Shown: one piece after another, positions 14,182-19,798 of the stretch
How the letters are laid out: each line of letters begins with the position of its first letter
How positions within the stretch are numbered: the stretch's first letter is position 1
Origin: JBAZGH01 sp041652935
GTDB lineage: Bacteria > Patescibacteriota > Patescibacteriia > Patescibacteriales > XYC2-FULL-47-12
Direction of reading: 5' to 3'
Assembly: GCA_041652935.1 (NCBI GenBank)
Contig: JBAZGH010000017.1
Coordinates: 1-19,798 of the forward strand
DNA: 19,798 nucleotides
Notes under the pieces: model-generated
What the model saw: the letters and a program-made list of their open reading frames with translations, nothing else
Databases searched by the model: none
Told to the model about the DNA's origin: nothing
Position numbers and translations under genes: made by a program

Positions 14182-14269
14182 GTCATCTTAAGGAGCGTAG
14201 CGACGAAAGATCTGTAATACTTATTTATAAGCAACAGATTCTTCATCCACTTCGTTCATTCAGAATGAC
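14182..14269. repeat. Palindromic element D (GTCATTCTGA-type dispersed repeat)
   Basis: Left end GTCATC...AAGATCTGT (14182-14215) and right end, read on the minus strand, GTCATTCTGAATGAACG...AAGAATCTGT (14269-14234) are imperfect inverted copies of one another around a short A+T-rich centre. The word family GTCATTCTGA...GAAG(A)ATCTGT is one I recognise from small dispersed palindromes in many unrelated bacterial genomes. It fills the space between leuS and the DUF5679 gene. Confidence 0.8.
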
Positions 14270-14277
14270 AAAAAGAA

Positions 14278-16731
14278 TTATTTAATCACTATATTGATTA
14301 ATTTATTCTTTACAAAAATCACTTTGATTATTTCTTTGCCTTCTGTCCATTTTTTTATCTTATCGCTCGCCAATGCCTTTTCTTTTGTCTCATCTTCGGA
14401 AATATCACTTAGCACTTCAATGCTGTCCCGCAACTTCCCATTAACTTGAATTGCGAAATTTATATTTTCATCTTTAATTAATTTTTCATCGTACTTTGGC
14501 CATGATTGTAAAAATATACTTTCTTTATGGCTCAAGCTTTCAAACAGCTCTTCTGCTAAATGCGGCGCGAACGGTGCGAAAATAATTAAGAACTTAGTAA
14601 AATCATCTTTGCTTACTCCCTCTTTTTGCGCTTCGTTAACAAAAATCATCATCGCTGAAATAGCAGTATTAAATTTCATATTTTCTATATCGTCCGTCAC
14701 CTTCTTTATAGTTTTATTTAGCAATGAACTATCTTTCGGTTTGTTGTTTGTAACTTGTAACTTGATAATTTTTTCAAGAAATCTTCGCACGCCGACAATC
14801 CCTTGTGTTGACCACGGCTTTGTGTCCTCCAACGGCCCCATGAACATCTCGTATAATCTTAAACTGTCAGCGCCTAAATTTTCCACCACATCATCAGGAT
14901 TAATCACGTTGCCCAGGCTTTTTGACATCTTGCGGCCGTCTTCGGCTAAAATCATTCCTTGATTGCGTAATTTTAAAAATGGTTCATCAAAATCTATTAA
15001 GCCGGCGTCATGCAAAGCTTTGGTAAAAAACCTGGCGTACATTAAATGCAGTACCGCGTGTTCGGCTCCACCGACATAAAGGTCAACCGGCATCCATTTT
15101 TTCAGCTGTTTTTTGCCGGCAAATTCTTTTTCATTTTTTGGGTCGGAATAGCGGAAATAATACCAGGAAGAACAAACAAAAGTATCCATTGTATCTATTT
15201 CAAAATACCAACCCTTGCCGTACAATTTTTCCGCTAATGTTTTATATTTTTTTGAGCTGTCCAACGGCGAGGTTCCCCTCGGCTGATAATCAACATCAGT
15301 CGGCAGTTCAAGCGGCAGATGTTTTTCTTCGACTGGATGCGGATTTCCGTCCGGATCATAAACAATAGGAATGGGCGCGCCCCAATATCTCTGTCGCGAA
15401 ACCAGCCAGTCGCGGAGTTTATATTGCATTTTAAATTTACCGCCAACTTTTTTAGTAATTGCTTTTTTTGCTTCTTCTGAATCCATGCCGTCAAATTCGT
15501 TAGAGTTACGTAAAATTCCAACACCTTCCCAAACTTCTTTCCCGTCAATTATTTGTTTAGTTTTTTTATCTATCTCTTCCGTAGTATTAAATGGAGTTTT
15601 TATAGAATGAATTGAAGTTACTGCCGGACTAACAGGATATGGATTAATAACATTAATAATTTCTAAATTAAATTTCTTCGCAAATTCCCAATCTCTTTCA
15701 TCGTGCGCCGGCACGGCCATAATCGCGCCAGTTCCATAACTTGCTAAAACATAATCAGCGATAAAAACCGGAATTTCTTCGTTATTTGCTGGATTAATTG
15801 CTTTAACGCCTTTTAATTTAACTCCGCTTTTATCTTTATTTAAATCAGTGCGCTGCAAATCAGATTTCTTTTTTGTTTCCTTAATATATTCCTCAACTTC
15901 TTTCCAATTTGTGATTTTATCTTTCAATTTCGCCACCAACTCATGCTCCGGTGCCAGCACCATATATGTCGCGCCAAACAATGTGTCCGGGCGGGTGGTA
16001 AACACTTCAATCTGAAATCTAAAATCTACAATCTTAAATTTTATTGATGCTCCTTCGCTTTTACCAATCCAATTTTTTTGCATTAACTTTATCGGCTCGG
16101 GCCAATCAATTTTTTCTAAACCTTCAAGCAGCTTATCAGCATAATCGGTAATCTTAAAAAACCATTGTTCCATATCTTTTTGGACAACTTCATTGCCGCA
16201 TCGTTCGCATTTGCCGTTTACAACCTGCTCGTTAGCCAAAACTGTCTGGCAGGAATCGCACCAATTGACTTTAGCTTTTTTCTTATAAGCCAAACCCTGT
16301 TTGTATAAAAATAAGAAAAACCACTGAGTCCATTTATAATAATCCGGCGCTGAAGTATTAACTTCCCGGCTCCAGTCATAACTCAAACCCAGCGACTTAA
16401 TTTGCCGCCTGAAAGTATTAATATTTTTATTAGTGGACTCTGCTGGATGCACGCCGCTTTTTATCGCATAATTTTCCGCCGGCAGGCCGAACGCGTCCCA
16501 ACCCATTGGATGTAAAACATTAAAACCATTCATTCTTAAATAACGGCTGTAAATATCAGTCGCGGTGTAACCCTCCGGATGGCCGACATGAAGACCGGCT
16601 CCGGATGGATATGGGAACATATCTAAAATATATTTCTTTTTTTTCTTAGAATTATCATCCGCTTTGTATAAATCCTGATCTTCCCAAATCTTCTGCCATT
16701 TTTTTTCTATTTTTTTATGGTCGTAATTCAT
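14278..16731 (-). CDS. leuS: Leucyl-tRNA synthetase
   Basis: Class I synthetase that charges tRNA-Leu and edits mischarged products. The 817 residues from the ATG at 16731 show the HIGH-type motif HVGH (48-51), a zinc knuckle CDSC...CERC, the CP1 editing domain with the conserved TTRPDTLFGATY segment, and KMSKS (601-605), then the anticodon and C-terminal domains. The frame can be extended to TTG at 16740, but the ATG gives the usual MNYDHKKIEKKWQ start and leaves the inverted repeat outside the gene. Two heptad-periodic tracts lie inside (about residues 232-241 in the editing domain and 655-664 after the catalytic core), both in variable loops and in frame. It lies downstream of the GxxExxY cassette; no SD is seen. 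Confidence 0.97.
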   Translation of the reverse strand: MNYDHKKIEKKWQKIWEDQDLYKADDNSKKKKKYILDMFPYPSGAGLHVGHPEGYTATDIYSRYLRMNGFNVLHPMGWDAFGLPAENYAIKSGVHPAESTNKNINTFRRQIKSLGLSYDWSREVNTSAPDYYKWTQWFFLFLYKQGLAYKKKAKVNWCDSCQTVLANEQVVNGKCERCGNEVVQKDMEQWFFKITDYADKLLEGLEKIDWPEPIKLMQKNWIGKSEGASIKFKIVDFRFQIEVFTTRPDTLFGATYMVLAPEHELVAKLKDKITNWKEVEEYIKETKKKSDLQRTDLNKDKSGVKLKGVKAINPANNEEIPVFIADYVLASYGTGAIMAVPAHDERDWEFAKKFNLEIINVINPYPVSPAVTSIHSIKTPFNTTEEIDKKTKQIIDGKEVWEGVGILRNSNEFDGMDSEEAKKAITKKVGGKFKMQYKLRDWLVSRQRYWGAPIPIVYDPDGNPHPVEEKHLPLELPTDVDYQPRGTSPLDSSKKYKTLAEKLYGKGWYFEIDTMDTFVCSSWYYFRYSDPKNEKEFAGKKQLKKWMPVDLYVGGAEHAVLHLMYARFFTKALHDAGLIDFDEPFLKLRNQGMILAEDGRKMSKSLGNVINPDDVVENLGADSLRLYEMFMGPLEDTKPWSTQGIVGVRRFLEKIIKLQVTNNKPKDSSLLNKTIKKVTDDIENMKFNTAISAMMIFVNEAQKEGVSKDDFTKFLIIFAPFAPHLAEELFESLSHKESIFLQSWPKYDEKLIKDENINFAIQVNGKLRDSIEVLSDISEDETKEKALASDKIKKWTEGKEIIKVIFVKNKLINIVIK
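14741..14768. repeat. Heptad-periodic tract inside leuS (TTGTAAC family)
   Basis: Four 7-nt units close to TTGTAAC in exact register, within an intact reading frame (about LeuRS residues 655-664). Confidence 0.8.
16009..16036. repeat. Heptad-periodic tract inside leuS (AATCTNA family)
   Basis: Four consecutive 7-nt units AATCTNN in exact register. They encode the KIVDFRFQIEV stretch just before the conserved TTRPDT of the editing domain. Confidence 0.85.
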
Positions 16732-16769
16732 AAGCCACAAATTAACAAATCCACAACATATAAAACAAA

Positions 16770-17159
16770 TTAAATGTTATTGGGATTTAAAACTCTTATA
16801 AACTTAACTCCAGTCGGCATAAAATTTGCCAATATTGCTAATTTTTTTCCAGTTATTTTTAAATATTCTTTAACTTGAAAAATATTTTGTTTAGAAAAAT
16901 ATCTCCCCTGTTTTAATTCTAAAACAATTTTATTATCAACTAAAAAATCTAAATAATAAGTTCCGACTATTTCTTTTTTATATTTTACTTTGTATGGCAC
17001 TTGAGTGAAAAAAATAATACCTCTTTTATAAAATTCTACCGCTACAGCACGTTCAATATGTTTTTCTTTATAACCATAACCTAATTCATTATAAACCTCG
17101 AATAAAACTCCTATAATTAAATAGCTTAATTCTTTATATACAACTTTATCATTCAGCAT
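16770..17159 (-). CDS. GxxExxY protein (PD-(D/E)XK nuclease-like fold)
   Basis: A 129-residue member of the GxxExxY family (PDDEXK_3 type). Helical N-terminal part with VYNELGYGYKE; the name motif is G29-x2-E32-x2-Ile35, with isoleucine in place of the final tyrosine. The nuclease-like core is LDFLVDNKIVLELK, with Asp71, Glu81 and Lys83 as the D...ExK triad, then Gln95 and the FQVKEYL helix and a terminal LANFMPTGVKF strand. The active-site residues are all present, so activity is possible, but the cellular role of the family is not established. The gene is strongly A+T-rich, framed by inverted repeats, and preceded by a perfect 17-nt palindrome, which together suggest a small acquired cassette. 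Confidence 0.88.
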   Translation of the reverse strand: MLNDKVVYKELSYLIIGVLFEVYNELGYGYKEKHIERAVAVEFYKRGIIFFTQVPYKVKYKKEIVGTYYLDFLVDNKIVLELKQGRYFSKQNIFQVKEYLKITGKKLAILANFMPTGVKFIRVLNPNNI

Positions 17160-17166
17160 ATTAATA

Positions 17167-17183
17167 TTTGTAATATTTACAAA
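17167..17183. promoter_or_regulatory. Palindrome before the GxxExxY gene, possible operator
   Basis: TTTGTAA-TAT-TTACAAA, perfect 7-bp arms with a 3-nt centre, 8 nt upstream of the ATG at 17159. Size and symmetry fit a dimeric repressor site; RNA hairpin formation is the alternative. Confidence 0.5.
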
Positions 17184-17204
17184 GGATTTGTTGATTTGTG
17201 GCTC

Positions 17205-17801
17205 TTAAATTCCATGCGTCAACAAACTAACTATCGCAAAAGCAATCGCCAGGTAAAATGCTCCGGTGCCAAACGGCAATAATGCCTCCAAATTTAAAAT
17301 AACCGCTAGTAAAAGGAAGGTGGTGCCAAAAACCTGCAGTACCATCTTTATCTTTCCCCAAATATTCGCCTCTATATTATGCCCCTTATGATACCACCAC
17401 CAGGCAGCAGAAATTATAATTAATTCAGCCCCGATTATCACCATGGCGGCGAGAAAATCTATATAGCGCAAAACGATAGCAAACACCATGGACCCTATAA
17501 GCAGTTTGTCAGCTAAGGGGTCGTAAATTTTCCCCCAAACAGTAATTTCATCGCGCGTTCTTGCCATTGACCCGTCCAAAGCATCAGTAAATGCAACCAG
17601 TAAAAAAACGCAAAGGCCAATTCCATAATTATCAAAAACCATTATTAAAACGATAAAAGGAGTCGCTAAAAAACGAAACATTGTCAGGTGGTTCGGCTTA
17701 ACTTTCCTGGGAAAAAGCTTTAAAAAAGTAGCGGCCAGAATTTTATCATGCCAAAAAACCTTCTCAGCTTTAAAATATTGCTTATTATCTCCGATAAGCA
17801 T
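17205..17801 (-). CDS. CDP-alcohol phosphatidyltransferase (second copy)
   Basis: Integral membrane phospholipid-synthesis enzyme of the same superfamily as the gene at 7482-8027. The 198 residues contain the full motif DG-x2-AR-x8-G-x3-D-x3-D at Asp76, Gly77, Ala80, Arg81, Gly90, Asp94 and Asp98, with about five membrane helices. It has a longer cytosolic N-terminal segment (about 40 residues, with KVKPNHLT before the first helix) than the other copy, which suggests a different alcohol substrate; which of the two is the true PgsA cannot be told from sequence alone. It is divergent from the large membrane protein, with only 22 bp between the two ATGs, and the GxxExxY cassette begins just behind its stop. 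Confidence 0.88.
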   Translation of the reverse strand: MLIGDNKQYFKAEKVFWHDKILAATFLKLFPRKVKPNHLTMFRFLATPFIVLIMVFDNYGIGLCVFLLVAFTDALDGSMARTRDEITVWGKIYDPLADKLLIGSMVFAIVLRYIDFLAAMVIIGAELIIISAAWWWYHKGHNIEANIWGKIKMVLQVFGTTFLLLAVILNLEALLPFGTGAFYLAIAFAIVSLLTHGI

Positions 17802-17802
17802 A

Positions 17803-17811
17803 TGCTATAAT
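17803..17811 (+). promoter_or_regulatory. Extended -10 promoter of the large membrane protein gene
   Basis: TGCTATAAT is an exact extended -10 (TGnTATAAT), 12 nt before the ATG at 17824. Expected leader is about 5 nt with no SD. No clear -35, as is usual for this promoter type. Confidence 0.6.
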
Positions 17812-17823
17812 AAAATAAATAAT

Positions 17824-19764
17824 ATGAATAAGCTTTATTACAACTCGCTGCTTATAATCTGTTTTATTTCTTTTTATGGAGCGGCTATCTATTACTTTTA
17901 CCGTCTTAATTACCTCGGTATTTTTTTAACGCTAATTTTAAGCATTCTTACTTTAATATTACTAAATAAAGGCTATAAAGTCAAAAGTCAAAAGTTAGAA
18001 AGTCAAAAGTCGGAAAATAGCTATACAAATATTTTACTTCTTATTTCTTATCTCTTGCTTCTTATTTTTAATTTTCTTATTCTTTTCAAATCTTCAACAT
18101 CGGAATCCATAATTTCCCCTTGGCAGGCTGTACCCTGGTATTTTTTCCTGACTTATGCGCTAACAACAATAATTCTAATAATTGTAATCTTAAATCAAAA
18201 ATCAAAAATCTTAAATCTACCCCTAATATCATTACACTTCTTCCTCTCTGCCAGCGTTGCTTTAATAGTATATGCTGTCGGATACGGCTTTGACCCCTTC
18301 ATCCATCAGGCTACGGAGAAACTAATAACCGCGCAGGGATTCGTCGACCCTAAGCCGTTTTACTATTTGGGACAATATGCTCTCGTTGTTATATTGCACA
18401 AGCTGACTTTCATCTCTATTATTTGGCTCGATAAATTGCTGGTCCCCGTTCTGGCCGCCATCTTTTTGCCGCCCGCTTTATTCCACGCGGTAAAATCATT
18501 CAACGCTTCAACAAAAATTGCCTTGCTTTCCGTCCTGTTCATGTTAATTTTTCCTTTTTCCACTTTTATTCTTACAACACCACAAAATTTAGCTAACCTA
18601 TTTTTAATTTTAATTATTTTGATCAGTCTTGCGACTTACAACTTGCAACTTACAAGCGCACTAGCGCTGGCCAGCGCCGCTGTCCACCCAATCGCCGGCA
18701 TCCCCGCCCTATTATTCACCGCCATGTTATGGGGCAAGAAATTAATAAAAAATAAAAAACTTATTGCTTGTTACTTATTATTTGTTGCTTGTGCAGCTGT
18801 AATTGCCCTACCCGCCGCTTTCTATCTAAATAATAAAACGAGTGCAATAATAAATTCCGGGACCGCGGCAGAATCATCCCCCCTATTTCATATGCCAAAA
18901 TTTTTCTTCTCCGGCCGGGAAAATTTCCTTCTTAATTTTGTTTACCTCTATGGCTTTAACATCAACTTCATTATTATTTTATTTATTATCTCCGGCATAT
19001 TTATTTATCGCAAAAAAATATTCAATATTCAATACTCAATATTCAATATTCAATTATTGATGTCTATTTCTTTATTAATATCTTACTTCATCACCAAAAC
19101 CATCAGCTTTAATTATCTTATTGACTACGAACAATCTGCCTTCCCCGACAGAATTTTACAAATCGCCGTCTTTTTCACTTTGCCCTTTATCCTGCTGGCA
19201 CTATCACGACTGGTGTCCACTATTTTAAAACAAGATAAAATTATAAAATATTCATTATTTTGTTTTTTTGTTTTTTTGATTTCCTGTTCTCTGTATCATT
19301 CTTACCCTCGCTATGACAATTACTATAATTCCCGCAGCTACTCTGCTTCGCAGTCTGACATAGACGCCGTGCGCTGGATTGAGGAAAACGCAAAAAGCGA
19401 TAATTTTATTGTTTTGGCAAACCAACAGGTAAGCGCCGCCGCCCTGCGCGAATTTGGTTTTAAAAAATACTATACGATATCTCCCGATATCTCCCAAGAA
19501 GAGAGCCGTGGCGGGGTTAAAATTTTCTATTATCCCATACCTACCGGTGATGCTCTTTACCAATATTATTTAAAAATGGTTTATGAAAAAGCCGATAAAA
19601 AAACCGCACTTGAGGCGGCTAACTTGGTCGGCGCAGATACGGTTTATTTTGTATTAAATGATTATTGGTGGGCTTATGATAAAATTTTAGCTGAAGCAAA
19701 ACTGGAGACGGATGAAATAAAAAATATCAATAACGAGATATATATTTTCAAATATGAAAATTAA
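17824..19764 (+). CDS. Large multi-pass membrane protein, GT-C glycosyltransferase-like
   Basis: I do not recognise a named family. The 646 residues form about 12 hydrophobic helices, then a soluble C-terminal domain from about residue 495 (DAVRWIEENAKSDNFIVLAN onward) with an alpha/beta look. This layout, and the acidic loop motif GFDPFIHQATEKLI (155-168) after the early helices, resemble GT-C lipid-linked-sugar transferases, where such an Asp is catalytic. That assignment is an inference. Four heptad-periodic tracts are translated in frame and fall in loops between helices: about residues 52-64 (SQKLESQKSE), 121-133, 271-277 and 399-410 (FNIQYSIFNIQ). The gene has an extended -10 promoter 12 nt before its ATG and faces the second phosphatidyltransferase gene, so a shared envelope role is plausible. 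Confidence 0.75.
   Translation: MNKLYYNSLLIICFISFYGAAIYYFYRLNYLGIFLTLILSILTLILLNKGYKVKSQKLESQKSENSYTNILLLISYLLLLIFNFLILFKSSTSESIISPWQAVPWYFFLTYALTTIILIIVILNQKSKILNLPLISLHFFLSASVALIVYAVGYGFDPFIHQATEKLITAQGFVDPKPFYYLGQYALVVILHKLTFISIIWLDKLLVPVLAAIFLPPALFHAVKSFNASTKIALLSVLFMLIFPFSTFILTTPQNLANLFLILIILISLATYNLQLTSALALASAAVHPIAGIPALLFTAMLWGKKLIKNKKLIACYLLFVACAAVIALPAAFYLNNKTSAIINSGTAAESSPLFHMPKFFFSGRENFLLNFVYLYGFNINFIIILFIISGIFIYRKKIFNIQYSIFNIQLLMSISLLISYFITKTISFNYLIDYEQSAFPDRILQIAVFFTLPFILLALSRLVSTILKQDKIIKYSLFCFFVFLISCSLYHSYPRYDNYYNSRSYSASQSDIDAVRWIEENAKSDNFIVLANQQVSAAALREFGFKKYYTISPDISQEESRGGVKIFYYPIPTGDALYQYYLKMVYEKADKKTALEAANLVGADTVYFVLNDYWWAYDKILAEAKLETDEIKNINNEIYIFKYEN
17978..18013. repeat. 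Heptad tract 1 in the membrane protein gene (AAGTCAA family)
   Basis: Five units of AAGTCAA or close variants with one 1-nt phase shift in the middle; translated in frame as a Lys/Ser/Gln-rich loop. Confidence 0.8.
18186..18220. repeat. Heptad tract 2 in the membrane protein gene (AATCNNA family)
   Basis: Five 7-nt units beginning AATC in perfect register. Same word family as the tract at 16009-16036 in leuS. Confidence 0.85.
18634..18654. repeat. Heptad tract 3 in the membrane protein gene (ACTTACA family)
   Basis: Three 7-nt units, ACTTACA with one variant. On the other strand they resemble the TTGTAAC units at 14741-14768. Confidence 0.75.
19019..19053. repeat. Heptad tract 4 in the membrane protein gene (TATTCAA family)
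   Basis: Five units of TATTCAA, one with a single change, in perfect register. Same word family as the arms of palindromic element A at 796-868. Confidence 0.9.
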
Positions 19765-19798
19765 GCGGCTTTTTCTTTTATATATTCATAAACTTGAC
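19761..19798 (-). CDS. Possible 3' end of a convergent gene (cut by window edge)
   Basis: On the minus strand the last 11 complete codons before a TAA at 19763-19761 read QVYEYIKEKAA, a plausible helical protein end. The stop would overlap that of the large membrane protein gene. The stretch is too short to be sure it is coding. Confidence 0.3.
   Translation of the reverse strand, partial: QVYEYIKEKAA

Larger units (their letters stand above)
16733..17203. mobile_element. Inverted-repeat-bounded cassette with the GxxExxY gene
   Basis: AGCCACAAATTAACAAATCC (16733-16752) recurs inverted at 17184-17203 with one mismatch (19 of 20). The two copies enclose exactly one gene. The left copy begins 1 nt from the leuS ATG and the right copy ends 1 nt from the stop of the upstream phosphatidyltransferase gene, so the cassette fills the whole space between them. 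No transposase is encoded; mobility is inferred. Confidence 0.6.

Noticed and set aside
15234..15548. 104-codon frame on the minus strand within leuS
   Set aside because: It is a +1 shadow in an intact leuS with no recognisable protein features.
16732..16740. TTG start for leuS at 16740
   Set aside because: The extra three residues come from the inverted repeat, and the ATG at 16731 gives the normal LeuRS N-terminus.
18363..18563. Minus-strand open frame within the large membrane protein gene
   Set aside because: It has no motif or start signal and lies fully inside a long, well-supported gene.

Overview
The window reads as a chromosomal segment of a Patescibacteria / Candidate Phyla Radiation (CPR) type bacterium, possibly Parcubacteria-like. 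This is an inference from several signs: a DUF5679 zinc-ribbon mini-gene, a GxxExxY protein, short versions of HrcA and ProRS, many genes without a Shine-Dalgarno (SD) sequence, and A+T-rich spacers full of small palindromes. TGA is used as a stop (dnaJ), so the code looks standard. No tRNA, rRNA, CRISPR array, integrase or transposase gene was seen.

Almost everything is on the minus strand, so transcription runs from high to low coordinates. From right to left: a large multi-pass membrane protein (plus strand) faces a CDP-alcohol phosphatidyltransferase across only 22 bp. Then come a GxxExxY nuclease-fold gene enclosed by inverted repeats, leuS, a 49-residue DUF5679 gene, and a terminator. 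Next is a cell-shape block: proS, mreB, mreC, mreD, mrdA (PBP2) and a second phosphatidyltransferase with its own terminator. rodA is not in the block.

The left half is a heat-shock block: hrcA behind a perfect CIRCE operator, then grpE. A free-standing acyl carrier protein gene sits on the plus strand with its own promoter, SD and terminator. Then follow dnaK, a PurF-like gene and dnaJ. The left edge has a type I signal peptidase-like gene and the start of a secreted protein gene. HrcA would repress its own operon through CIRCE, and GrpE, DnaK and DnaJ form one chaperone machine. The PurF homologue and the ACP have no obvious partners here.

The strongest unexplained signal is structural. 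Tracts with an exact 7-nt period, in different sequence families, occur in spacers (as arms of palindromes behind dnaJ and proS) and inside coding sequence (twice in leuS, four times in the right-hand membrane protein), where the frame stays open. Two further palindromes sit behind hrcA and leuS, so four minus-strand genes end in an inverted-repeat element. Other points of interest are a PurF homologue without its glutaminase cysteine but with all four expected Fe-S cysteines, the inverted-repeat-bounded GxxExxY cassette, and a contrast between genes with almost no leader and genes with a strong SD.
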